Below are positions 1-8,194 of a DNA stretch of 64,000 nucleotides, in pieces. Position 1 is the first letter of the stretch; the number at the start of each line of letters is the position of its first letter. The translations under genes and the position numbers were made by a program. Source of the stretch: DMER64 sp964542305 (GTDB lineage Bacteria > Bacteroidota > Bacteroidia > Bacteroidales > UBA932). Location of the stretch: NCBI GenBank assembly GCA_964542305.1, contig CAZITX010000014.1:4153-68152 (forward strand), written 5' to 3'. The notes under the pieces were generated by a model. It saw nothing but the letters and a program-made list of their open reading frames with translations, was not told the DNA's origin and ran no database searches.

Positions 1-48
1 GATCAAGGAAATAAGGACTGCTACCGGTAATAACAAAAATTTTTTCAT
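1..48 (-). CDS. 5' end of an exported protein gene, cut by the window edge
   Basis: The reverse complement opens with ATG at 48 and reads MKKFLLLPVAVLISLI before leaving the window. Two lysines followed by a hydrophobic run are typical of a signal peptide. The start lies about 100 bp beyond the terminator of the neighbouring minus-strand gene, so it is probably a separate transcription unit. Only 16 codons are visible, so no function can be assigned. Confidence 0.5.
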   Translation of the reverse strand, partial: MKKFLLLPVAVLISLI

Positions 49-148
49 AAACGGTAATTGATGGAGTTAGTTTAAGTGTCAAAAATAATAATAATATTGT
101 CCAATATGCTAATCAGACGTAAAAAACATAAGCTTTGTTGCACCGGAT

Positions 149-178
149 AAAAAGAAAGCCGCCTTCACAGGCGGCTTT
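149..178 (-). terminator. Intrinsic terminator of the 198-755 gene
   Basis: Read on the minus strand, AAAGCCGCC, a six-base loop and GGCGGCTTT form a perfect 9-bp stem followed by CTTTTT. It lies about 20 bp after the stop codon of the outer-membrane protein gene. Confidence 0.85.
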
Positions 179-197
179 CCGGGAATAGGATTTTGAA

Positions 198-755
198 CTA
201 AAAACGATAAGTGGCACCTATTGAACCATATGTAGCTCCGTACCCGAGTTCTACAAATGCACCCAGGGAAGGAGTAAACATATACCTTGTTCCGGCAAAT
301 ACTTGCCATCCGAACTTCACGTGAGTATGAGCTGCCGTGGATTCTGTTCCGGCAGTAAATCTTTCTGACTCCAATTTGATCCCAAGAACGGCTCCCCCAT
401 ACACTTCCCATTTGTCTATAATGGTGAAATGGTAAGCTCCCCGAGCACCAAACAGGGTATTGAAATATTTATAATTCAGCTGATCAAGCCCCGTTTTGAT
501 CTTGTATCCCCATAACCCTACATGCGCACCGACTGCAACAGATCCCGGTCTGCCAAAGTCAAGTATGCCCACTTCGTAGAAAGCATTGATGGGGGGTATG
601 GTCATTCTGTAACCTGGAGCGATCACAGGGATACCAACACCCAAACTACCCATATTTGTCCCTGTTGTCATAACATTCGAAACGACATTGTCCTGAGCTG
701 ATACACTAAAAAAGGCTGACAGGATAAACAAAGCAGAAATAATGGCTTTTTTCAT
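198..755 (-). CDS. Small outer-membrane beta-barrel protein
   Basis: The product is 185 aa. The start at 755 gives MKKAIISALFILSAFFSVSAQ, a signal peptide with a likely cut after SAQ; upstream in-frame codons (to 1316) run antisense through the asparaginase gene and are not credible. The mature part alternates glycine and aromatic residues in short strands (for example GAHVGLWGYKIKTG) and ends in ...GATYRF, a C-terminal aromatic signal typical of outer-membrane barrels. It resembles the OmpA-like/opacity small-barrel class with roughly eight strands (inference). It is monocistronic, with a promoter candidate at 781-810 and a clear terminator. Ligand and role are unknown. Confidence 0.75.
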   Translation of the reverse strand: MKKAIISALFILSAFFSVSAQDNVVSNVMTTGTNMGSLGVGIPVIAPGYRMTIPPINAFYEVGILDFGRPGSVAVGAHVGLWGYKIKTGLDQLNYKYFNTLFGARGAYHFTIIDKWEVYGGAVLGIKLESERFTAGTESTAAHTHVKFGWQVFAGTRYMFTPSLGAFVELGYGATYGSIGATYRF

Positions 756-780
756 AAGGTCTGGAACTATAAATTCACTA

Positions 781-810
781 CTAATATAAGACATTTTTTT
801 GGAAACCAAA
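781..810 (-). promoter_or_regulatory. Candidate promoter for the 198-755 gene
   Basis: On the minus strand TTTG (810-807) is followed after 18 bp by TATATTAG (788-781), close to the Bacteroidota TTTG/TAnnTTTG pattern, 26 bp before the ATG. The plus strand of the same interval carries a weaker TTTG/TACCTTG pair before the gene at 852, so the 96-bp spacer probably serves both genes. Confidence 0.45.
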
Positions 811-851
811 AAAATTGTACCTTGTTTTTCAAACAATTCAATCAATTTAGC

Positions 852-1826
852 ATGAAAAACATTGCCCTGCTTATAATTCTGACAATGACGAGTTTGTCGT
901 TTTCCGGCTGCCGGCAAACAGAGCCCCGGGAAGAATGGGCCATTGTGATTCACGGGGGTGCCGGATCTGCCCGTTCCATGGCGCCTGAAGTCCGTGATAA
1001 TTACCTGAACCTGCTGGATCAGGCCCTGGAAGTGGGGACCGAAATGCTTAAAAACGGGGCCGATGCCCTTGATGTGGTTACTCAGGTGGTGGTCTGGCTG
1101 GAAGACTGCCCTGCCTTTAATGCAGGAAAAGGGGCCGTCGTTACCTCGGACGGAATCCACGAACTGGATGCTGCCGTAATGGACGGAAGCAACCTGCAGG
1201 CAGGAGCTGTTGCCGGTGTAAGGGATATCAAAAACCCTATCCTGGCTGCCCGCCATGTGATGGAAGATTCCCCGCATGTTCTTCTTATTGGGGAGGGGGC
1301 TTCGTCTTTTGCCCAATCAATGGGTTTGCCGCTGGTGGAAAATGACTATTTCTCCACGCCCGAACGCCTGGAGCAGATCCGCCGGATCAAAATGAGAAAG
1401 GAAGAACCGGATCCCAAAGGGACAGTAGGTTGCGTGGTACTGGACAGCAAAGGGAATCTGGCCGCCGCCACATCCACCGGAGGCATGAGCGGAAAACGTT
1501 GGGGCCGGGTGGGTGACGTTCCGGTGATCGGGGCAGGAACCTACGCCAACAACGCCACGGTGGCCGTCTCGGGAACAGGCCACGGCGAGTTATGGATCCG
1601 CCGGTGCGTGGCATTTGATATCAGCGCGCTGATGGACTACAAGGAGATGACGGTCAAAGAGGCGGCGCGCGAGGTCATACTCGGCAAGATTGATAAAATG
1701 GAAGGTTCCGGAGGCGGTGTGATCTGCGTGGACAAAAACGGGAATATTGCCATGGAATTCAACACCGGCATGATGTTTCGCGCATGGGCAACTGCCTCGG
1801 GGCAAAAAGGAACTGCCATAGAATAA
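852..1826 (+). CDS. Isoaspartyl peptidase/L-asparaginase, lipoprotein form
   Basis: The product is a 324-aa Ntn-hydrolase of the plant-type asparaginase family, which cleaves isoaspartyl dipeptides and asparagine after autoproteolysis. The start at 852 is chosen over the upstream TTG at 822 because it gives MKNIALLIIL...LSFSGC, a lipoprotein signal with Cys20. Family motifs are HGGAG near residue 34, FNAGKG near 89, and TVGCVVLD, where Thr191 should be the autocleavage site and nucleophile. GGMSGKRWGRVGD and the late SGTGHGE segment match the substrate-binding region. The lipobox predicts a periplasmic, membrane-anchored enzyme. It converges on malQ with 9 bp between the stop codons and is probably monocistronic. 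Confidence 0.9.
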   Translation: MKNIALLIILTMTSLSFSGCRQTEPREEWAIVIHGGAGSARSMAPEVRDNYLNLLDQALEVGTEMLKNGADALDVVTQVVVWLEDCPAFNAGKGAVVTSDGIHELDAAVMDGSNLQAGAVAGVRDIKNPILAARHVMEDSPHVLLIGEGASSFAQSMGLPLVENDYFSTPERLEQIRRIKMRKEEPDPKGTVGCVVLDSKGNLAAATSTGGMSGKRWGRVGDVPVIGAGTYANNATVAVSGTGHGELWIRRCVAFDISALMDYKEMTVKEAAREVILGKIDKMEGSGGGVICVDKNGNIAMEFNTGMMFRAWATASGQKGTAIE

Positions 1827-1835
1827 GAAAACCGG

Positions 1836-4469
1836 TTACCGCCCGCTTTCCGTGATCATTTCTTTAACGAAGTCGTTGAATTCTTTCTCTTTCAGCAGAT
1901 CTTCAATGGTCATGTGCATCCTGTATTTCCAATAGTGCGGGACTATGGCCGGTATGTTAATGCGCTCGTCATGAGGGTTTTCACGCCGTAGACCGGCTGA
2001 AACCGACATCCAGTCCTGCCAGGGAAGTATACAGAGCATAGCCGGACTTTTCAGGTGATCCATAACAATTTGCCGGCAAATCCACGGCTCGCAATAAACG
2101 GGGGCTTCTCCACGAATGCCCATCACGGAGTTGAAGAACCGGTTGGTGATGTTGCGGTCTTCCTCCCACCAGCCCCGTAACGTGCTGGTATCGTGAGATC
2201 CTGTGGTACATACGCACAAATAGGGGTAAGATGCAGGATCTCCGAAATCCCGGTATTTGTCCTTGGGCATACGCTGTACTTCCAGGCTCAGCATGGCCAG
2301 CTCCTTCATCACCGGAGGCACGCAATCCGGGATCATCCCCAGGTCTTCCGCACAGCAGAGCATCCCGGTTGCCGAGATAAGGGGTGGCAGTTTTTTCATG
2401 GCCTGTTGGTACCAGAACTCATTGTGCCTTTTGTAAAAGAAGTGGTCGTAAAGCCGGTTGAATGCGAATTTGGTATCTTCGTCCAACGCCTTGTACGAAT
2501 AATTGAATTGTGCCGAGATCCTGGGGTGGTATGCGTCTTCTTTCTCCGGGTGCGGAATGAACAGCACATTGGCTGCCAGGTCCATCAGGCTGTTGCGGAT
2601 GAAATTGTTTTCTTCCGTATCGGGAAGGGTCTCAAAATGGTCCGAGATTTTCCTTTGTGTATTGAAAGATTCCTTCAATTCCAGCAGGTGTGCGTTATTT
2701 CGCTTTTGGAGGTATTTTTCAATTATTTCCGAGGCTTTCTCGTTGAAAACCCCTTCAATGATCTCCCCGGTTATGTAAGGCTTAGCCATCCGTTCGTAAT
2801 CAAATGCCAGTCCCCACCGGCGCATTTCATCCGCCGAGTAAGGCATAGCAGGATCAAAGTACCCCATCAATCCTTGTGTCTGTTCCCTTGGGATAGTCCA
2901 TATGCGGAAAAATCCCAGGATGTGATCTATGCGGTAAGCATCAAAATACCGGGCCATATTTGCAAAACGGTTTTTCCACCAGGCATACCCGTCTTTTTCC
3001 ATTATTTCCCAGTTATAAGTAGGGAAGCCCCAGTTCTGTCCCTGTACGGAAAATTCATCCGGAGGTGCACCCGCCTGGGAATCCATTTTGAACAAATGAG
3101 GCTCTGTCCATGCTTCCACGCTCATTGGAGTGATACCTATGGGAATATCTCCTTTTAGTATAACTCCTTTGCTATTCAGGTATTTATGGGCTTCCCTCAG
3201 TTGTTTGTCCAGGTGATATTGAACAAAAATATACAGATCCAGGTTGTCAAAATCCACAGCAAATACAGGGTCGTATTTTTCATATTTACCCCAAAGGGTA
3301 TAGTCTGCTGTTCCAAATTTATCGCGCAGCACGCAAAACAATGCGTAGGGACGCAGCCATTTTTTATTTTTCTTGATGAAAGACTTGTAAGAAGCCGAAT
3401 TCAGAACTTCTTTTCCCGTATGCTTGAAAATAAGTTTGAGAACTGTCCATTTGAGTCTGGAAACTTTGTCATAATCCAGTTCAGGCAATTCATTCAGGTT
3501 TTTTCGCTCTTTTTCAAAAGCAGACAGATCAACCGAATTCTCTGTAGTAGCGAGGATGGCTTTTATGTCTGCATACAAAGGATGCAAGGCCATGATGGAG
3601 ATACCTCCGTAGGGGTAGGAATCTATCCAGTTGTGGAACATGGTCGTGTCGTTCACAGGCAGGATCTGGAGTATACGCTGTCCGGTAACGGCTGCCCAAT
3701 CGGCCATTTTTTTCAAATCCCCGAAATCCCCGATCCCCCAACTGTCATTACTTCTGAGGGAAAATACAGGAATGGCTGTACCTGCATGACGCAACCCTTG
3801 ACTACGGCTTCTCAGGGAAGAGTCCCGGATCACCAGGTGATCCCGGCCGGATCTAAATACTGCCGGCAAGGAAAAGAACCGGTTTTCCCCTTCTTCCCAT
3901 TCCACAAGCGAAAGGTCCTTGTTATTCCTTATAATATACTTGTATTCAATTTTTTCGTCTTTTATTTGTGACAGGTTTAAAGCAGCTTCCCATAAACCCG
4001 CTCCGGCATATTGCATAGGATGAGCCATAGCCGGATCCCACATGCCCAGTGCCCGGTTATTCCCGGAAACGGCTATGTGACAACCTGCGGGAACGGCCCC
4101 GGATTGCGTTACCAGTGCAATGTCGTCTTTTTTCAGAGGCTTGGTTTTGTGAGTCAGAAAAACATAAGAATACGCAGGCTCTGTCCATTTGTCAAGGAAC
4201 AGGATATTTTCCGCAGACGGCAAATCTTTATGTATATGCTTTAAAGGTTCTGTAGTAACAGTACCGTCCGGTAACTGAACATAATACTGGTAATGCAACA
4301 CTTTGGGAAGCCCGGAAGGGGATATGCCCAGCTCCCACCATCCCTCTTCGGCAGGGTGCATTGCAACGGTGCCTTTTGTGTTCTCATTGCCCAGTTCCGG
4401 AATATTGCCGCATATTGATAAAAAACTATCCTGATGCGTTTTATAATGTATACGGAATGTCAGTTTCAT
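1836..4469 (-). CDS. malQ: 4-alpha-glucanotransferase with N-terminal CBM20 domains
   Basis: This 877-aa cytoplasmic enzyme (no signal peptide) transfers alpha-1,4-glucan chains between maltodextrins (GH77). Two CBM20-like starch-binding modules occupy about residues 1-95 and 125-215, followed by the GH77 barrel. YRIDHILGFFRIW carries the nucleophile Asp, CCAEDLGMIPD the acid/base Glu, and GSHDTSTLRGW the third acidic residue. The start MKLTFRIHY at 4469 is preferred because CBM20 begins immediately; the ORF can extend to 4496. Length and layout match the long Bacteroidota/plant DPE2-like form rather than the shorter E. coli MalQ. It lies opposite the LytS/LytTR genes and close to the sus operon, consistent with processing imported maltooligosaccharides. 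Confidence 0.95.
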   Translation of the reverse strand: MKLTFRIHYKTHQDSFLSICGNIPELGNENTKGTVAMHPAEEGWWELGISPSGLPKVLHYQYYVQLPDGTVTTEPLKHIHKDLPSAENILFLDKWTEPAYSYVFLTHKTKPLKKDDIALVTQSGAVPAGCHIAVSGNNRALGMWDPAMAHPMQYAGAGLWEAALNLSQIKDEKIEYKYIIRNNKDLSLVEWEEGENRFFSLPAVFRSGRDHLVIRDSSLRSRSQGLRHAGTAIPVFSLRSNDSWGIGDFGDLKKMADWAAVTGQRILQILPVNDTTMFHNWIDSYPYGGISIMALHPLYADIKAILATTENSVDLSAFEKERKNLNELPELDYDKVSRLKWTVLKLIFKHTGKEVLNSASYKSFIKKNKKWLRPYALFCVLRDKFGTADYTLWGKYEKYDPVFAVDFDNLDLYIFVQYHLDKQLREAHKYLNSKGVILKGDIPIGITPMSVEAWTEPHLFKMDSQAGAPPDEFSVQGQNWGFPTYNWEIMEKDGYAWWKNRFANMARYFDAYRIDHILGFFRIWTIPREQTQGLMGYFDPAMPYSADEMRRWGLAFDYERMAKPYITGEIIEGVFNEKASEIIEKYLQKRNNAHLLELKESFNTQRKISDHFETLPDTEENNFIRNSLMDLAANVLFIPHPEKEDAYHPRISAQFNYSYKALDEDTKFAFNRLYDHFFYKRHNEFWYQQAMKKLPPLISATGMLCCAEDLGMIPDCVPPVMKELAMLSLEVQRMPKDKYRDFGDPASYPYLCVCTTGSHDTSTLRGWWEEDRNITNRFFNSVMGIRGEAPVYCEPWICRQIVMDHLKSPAMLCILPWQDWMSVSAGLRRENPHDERINIPAIVPHYWKYRMHMTIEDLLKEKEFNDFVKEMITESGR

Positions 4470-4493
4470 AATCTGAAAATTATTAATGTCTAA

Positions 4494-4501
4494 CAAATAT
4501 A
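4494..4501 (-). promoter_or_regulatory. -7 promoter box for malQ
   Basis: The minus strand reads TATATTTG, an exact TAnnTTTG match, 24 bp before the malQ start. A CTTG lies only 14 bp upstream, shorter than the usual -33 spacing, so the -33 element is uncertain. Confidence 0.5.
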
Positions 4502-4543
4502 CTTAAAAAAATCTTCAAGATTTTTTTTGTAACTTTACCCATT

Positions 4544-4897
4544 ATGACAAAGACCGGGGTAACACATCTGATCATTCATGGCTTTGCACTGGCTCACGCA
4601 CTGACTTGTCTTTTACTTCACGACACGGCATTTGGAGATACCTTTTTACTCACCTGCCTTACCATAGCCATGGTGGTAATACTGATCCGTTACTATGACG
4701 GTCCTGTGGATGTCATGGTAGGATTGTTGTTATTGTCATCATTTGCCGGGTTTTTTCTGGGAACCAACGGTGCCCGGTGGATTCAATTATTATTTCCTGA
4801 ATTGAAGACCATTCTTACTTATGTACTTACTACCACTTTAGTAACGGAATTCCTGGGGTGGGCACTGTTCTTTGTCGTCCGCCGTAAGAAAAAATAA
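4544..4897 (+). CDS. Small four-helix membrane protein beside a LytS/LytTR pair
   Basis: The product is 117 aa and almost entirely hydrophobic. About four transmembrane segments are visible (near residues 8-25, 29-48, 55-75 and 86-110), ending in a positively charged RRKKK tail that should be cytoplasmic. I do not recognise a named family. It ends 5 bp before the sensor kinase gene and is presumably co-transcribed with it, so a role as an accessory or sensing partner is possible but is inference from position only. Confidence 0.6.
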   Translation: MTKTGVTHLIIHGFALAHALTCLLLHDTAFGDTFLLTCLTIAMVVILIRYYDGPVDVMVGLLLLSSFAGFFLGTNGARWIQLLFPELKTILTYVLTTTLVTEFLGWALFFVVRRKKK

Positions 4898-4902
4898 TCG
4901 GA

Positions 4903-5946
4903 ATGACTGTAGGTACAAAAAGGAATACCATAATTGAGATTCTTTTGCTGGCTTTCTTTGTACTTGCCTTTCGTCTGGCTTTTGAAGGGGCTATCCCGTT
5001 TTTTCAGAATCATTTCAACCTGAATTTCAACGAAATCCTGACCGGTTTGTTACGTAACTATCCGTTAGCATTGCTGATGATCATGCTGGATCTTTTGCTG
5101 GTATGGATGTTAGTGCGTCACATAGATTACGGAGAAAAGCCCATGTTGCGTACTATGCTGGAAATTTCGGGTTTACTTGTGATCGCGTTTTGCTCAGCCA
5201 TTCTTATGAAAGTCATGTCCCCACAGTTGCAGGGAACAGAAGATGATTCTTTTTTCAACTATTCATTCTGGTATACCGCCCTGGCAGCCTTGTTTTTTAA
5301 TATGATCATCATAGCCGGAATGGACATTTATGCCTATTACGGCAGGGTGCAAAAAAAAGCCCTGGACCTGGAGATCGGGAAAAAAAACAAAGCCCGGTTC
5401 CAGTACCAGCAGCTGAAAAGGCAGTTAAACCCGCATTTTCTTTTTAACAGTTTGAATTCCCTGGATTACCTGATCCATACAGACGCAGATAAAGCCAGCG
5501 ATTATGTACGTAAACTGGCCTCCCTGTACCGTCATTTTTTAAAAGTGGGTGAGGAAGAAACCATCATGTTGAAAGACGAGATGGATTTTGTCAGGTTATA
5601 TGTGGATCTTTTATCACAACGTTTTGATAATTCGTTGGTAGTTACCTTTGATGTCGGGGAAGACGCCATGCAGAAACACATCATTCCCTGCAGCCTCCAG
5701 CTTTTGGTGGAAAATGCAACCAAACATAATATCGTCAGTAAAGACAAACCGTTGGAGATCAATATTACCTCCCGGGATGGATGCCTGGTTGTCAGCAACA
5801 ACATTCAGCCCAAAACATACCGTGTTTCCTCCACAGGGGTTGGTCTGAAAAATATCAGGGGGCAATATTTGTCTGTGTTTCAGAAAGATATAACAATTAA
5901 TAACGACAGGCAGACTTTTCAAGTGAAACTGCCATTATTGGATTGA
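4903..5946 (+). CDS. LytS/YehU-type sensor histidine kinase
   Basis: The product is a 347-aa inner-membrane kinase of the His_kinase (PF06580) family. Four predicted helices fill residues about 10-150, with no large periplasmic sensor domain. The phosphoacceptor motif QLNPHFLFNSLNSL has His178, followed by an HATPase region with LLVENATKHN (N box) and GVGLKNIRGQY (G box). It would phosphorylate the LytTR regulator encoded 4 bp downstream. The signal is unknown. The trio lies between malQ and the sus operon, so a carbohydrate-related role is plausible but unproven. Confidence 0.92.
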   Translation: MTVGTKRNTIIEILLLAFFVLAFRLAFEGAIPFFQNHFNLNFNEILTGLLRNYPLALLMIMLDLLLVWMLVRHIDYGEKPMLRTMLEISGLLVIAFCSAILMKVMSPQLQGTEDDSFFNYSFWYTALAALFFNMIIIAGMDIYAYYGRVQKKALDLEIGKKNKARFQYQQLKRQLNPHFLFNSLNSLDYLIHTDADKASDYVRKLASLYRHFLKVGEEETIMLKDEMDFVRLYVDLLSQRFDNSLVVTFDVGEDAMQKHIIPCSLQLLVENATKHNIVSKDKPLEINITSRDGCLVVSNNIQPKTYRVSSTGVGLKNIRGQYLSVFQKDITINNDRQTFQVKLPLLD

Positions 5947-5950
5947 CAAG

Positions 5951-6703
5951 ATGAGAGTTTTGATTCTGGAAGATGAAATCCCCGCGCAACTGCAATTAAA
6001 ACGGTTGTTAAATGTACATTACCCGGATGCCGGAATTGCTGCTGTTCTGGATTCCGTGGACAAAGCTGCGCTATGGCTGGAAACACATAAGGTGGATTTG
6101 ATTTTCATGGACGTAGAACTTTCAGACGGGATATGTTTTGAATTGTTCAATAGGATCTCTGACATGCCCCCGGTGATCATCATTACCGCATACGAGCATT
6201 ACGCTTTGGCCGCCCTGAAAAAAAGCGCCGTGGACTATTTGCTCAAACCCGTGGGCGATAAAGAGTTTGTCACAGCCGTTGAAAAATGCCGTATGCCAAT
6301 GGCCAAACCCCAGGACCTGGAAAGCCTGGGCAGGATTTTGACCATGTCCCAGAAATTCAAACAACGGTTCATTGTAAAAGTGGGAGATCAGATCATTATA
6401 GTTAAAACCAACGATATTGCCTATTTTTATTCAGAGGAAAAAAGCACTTACATAATGACCCGCAACGGGAAGCATTATTTTTCGGATTCCAGCCTTGACA
6501 CCATAGAAGAGCAACTTGATCCCAAAGAATTTTTCAAATTGTCACGCAATTGCATTGCCAGCATTTCTGCCATCAGTAGCATATCCAAGCATTTTAACAG
6601 CCGTTTGCGCATAGAGCTGCAACCGCCTTTCAAGCATTCCATCCTGGTAAGCCGGGTCAGGATACCTGCTTTTATGAAGTGGATTGAGGGGGATCTGGAT
6701 TGA
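5951..6703 (+). CDS. LytTR-family response regulator
   Basis: The product is 250 aa with two domains. The receiver (about 1-118) has the acidic cluster E7/D8/E9, phosphoacceptor Asp54 in FMDVELSDG, Thr79 and Lys99 in YLLKPVGD. The LytTR DNA-binding domain (about 137-250) contains IAYFYSEEKSTYI and FFKLSRNCIAS, typical of AlgR/LytR regulators. It is the partner of the preceding kinase (4-bp gap). Its stop is followed by 116 bp of AT-rich sequence before the MFS gene, so the sus operon promoter region lies immediately downstream of this gene. Confidence 0.93.
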   Translation: MRVLILEDEIPAQLQLKRLLNVHYPDAGIAAVLDSVDKAALWLETHKVDLIFMDVELSDGICFELFNRISDMPPVIIITAYEHYALAALKKSAVDYLLKPVGDKEFVTAVEKCRMPMAKPQDLESLGRILTMSQKFKQRFIVKVGDQIIIVKTNDIAYFYSEEKSTYIMTRNGKHYFSDSSLDTIEEQLDPKEFFKLSRNCIASISAISSISKHFNSRLRIELQPPFKHSILVSRVRIPAFMKWIEGDLD

Positions 6704-6819
6704 TATTCTGTCGGAATAATCCTTAAATTCATCAAATTTTTATTAAAATTCGTCGGTTTTACCTATATATTATTAGGGGAAGATTGTAATTTTATACAAT
6801 TTATTACCTGAGACCTGCT

Positions 6820-8175
6820 ATGATTAAGCAATCAAAAATGACATTCTGGAATATCTGGAATATGACCTTCGGGTTTCTGGGTATTCAGTTCGGACTTGCC
6901 TTGCAGAATGCCAACGTAAGTCGTATCCTGCAATCCTTTGGAGCAGATGTGGGACATCTTTCCTTATTCTGGATAGCTGCACCCCTTACAGGAATGATCG
7001 TCCAACCGATTATTGGACATTACAGTGACCAGACATGGACGCGTCTTGGACGCAGAAGGCCTTTCTTCCTGGCAGGAGCCATTATGGCATCCATTGCCCT
7101 GGTCCTGATGCCTAATGCTCCTATGCTTGCACCGTACATTTCCCCGATGTTTATCGGGGCAGGTATCTTGATGATCATGGATGCCTCTATCAATGTGGCC
7201 ATGGAACCTTTCAGGGCCCTGGTTGCCGATCTGCTTCCTTCGGATCAGCGTACGCTGGGTTTTTCCGTTCAGACATCACTCATAGGTGTCGGGGCCGTTC
7301 TGGGAGCTGTATTGCCGTACCTGTTGACCAACTGGTTTGGCATATCCAATGTTCCCGAACCTGAAAGCGGAGGTATGGTGGCCAACAACGTGACCTACGC
7401 CTTTTACATAGGAGCGGCTGTCCTTATGGGCAGTGTGTTGTGGACCGTACTAAAAACAAAAGAATACCCGCCTGAAGACGGGAACCATCCTGAAAAAATG
7501 CCATTCTGGCAAATAGGAAAAGATTTTATGAAAATTCCCAAAACCATGAAACAATTGGGAGTGGTACAGTTTTTTTCCTGGTTTGCTTTATTTTCCATGT
7601 GGGTCTATATGGTCCCTGCCGTTGCCGAACATGTTTACGGTTCTACGGACAATGCCTCCAAGGCCTATGCCGATGCAGGTGACTGGGTAGGTATACTTCA
7701 GGGCGTTTATAACGGAGTGGCAGCCGTTTTTGCTTTTTTGCTGCCGTGGATAGCTAAAAAAATTGGACGAAAAGGCACGCATGCCCTTTGTCTTTTCCTG
7801 GGGGCAGCCGGATTTCTGTCATTTTACATCATCAAGGATCCGGCATTACTCATATTACCCATGATCGGTGTGGGTATTGCATGGGCAGGGATCCTGGCCA
7901 TGCCTTATTCCATATTGGCCGGAGCCTTACCTGCCCATAAAATGGGCGTTTATATGGGAATTTTTAACTTCTTTATTACCATTCCCCAGATATGCAACGG
8001 GCTTATTGGAGGGATTATGGTAAAACACATTTACGGGGGACACACCATTTTTGCCCTGGTGTTCTCCGGAGTATGTCTGTTGATAGCTGCCGTGAGTGTT
8101 TTCTTTGTGGACGACAAAGATGACCCCGTACAGCTTTCCTTCAGGTATAAACAACGTATAAGATTATCAACCTAA
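6820..8175 (+). CDS. MFS sugar transporter, probably for maltose or maltodextrin
   Basis: The product is a 451-aa inner-membrane permease with about 12 transmembrane helices. The loop between helices 2 and 3, GHYSDQTWTRLGRRRPFFL, is the signature seen in the SLC45/GPH-like sugar-porter branch, and NANVSRILQSFGAD after helix 1 is also typical of that branch. It lies 19 bp upstream of susC and appears to be the first gene of the starch operon. Such carriers accompany sus loci in several Bacteroidota, where they move maltose from periplasm to cytoplasm (family knowledge). The substrate here is inferred from context. There is no signal peptide. Confidence 0.85.
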   Translation: MIKQSKMTFWNIWNMTFGFLGIQFGLALQNANVSRILQSFGADVGHLSLFWIAAPLTGMIVQPIIGHYSDQTWTRLGRRRPFFLAGAIMASIALVLMPNAPMLAPYISPMFIGAGILMIMDASINVAMEPFRALVADLLPSDQRTLGFSVQTSLIGVGAVLGAVLPYLLTNWFGISNVPEPESGGMVANNVTYAFYIGAAVLMGSVLWTVLKTKEYPPEDGNHPEKMPFWQIGKDFMKIPKTMKQLGVVQFFSWFALFSMWVYMVPAVAEHVYGSTDNASKAYADAGDWVGILQGVYNGVAAVFAFLLPWIAKKIGRKGTHALCLFLGAAGFLSFYIIKDPALLILPMIGVGIAWAGILAMPYSILAGALPAHKMGVYMGIFNFFITIPQICNGLIGGIMVKHIYGGHTIFALVFSGVCLLIAAVSVFFVDDKDDPVQLSFRYKQRIRLST

Positions 8176-8194
8176 CAATTAATCACTAACCTAA

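Noticed and set aside
756..1316. N-terminal extension of the minus-strand barrel gene
   Set aside because: It is antisense to the asparaginase gene and precedes an excellent signal peptide at 755.
2193..3158. 321-aa plus-strand ORF inside malQ
   Set aside because: Antisense to conserved GH77 motifs; composition is not protein-like.
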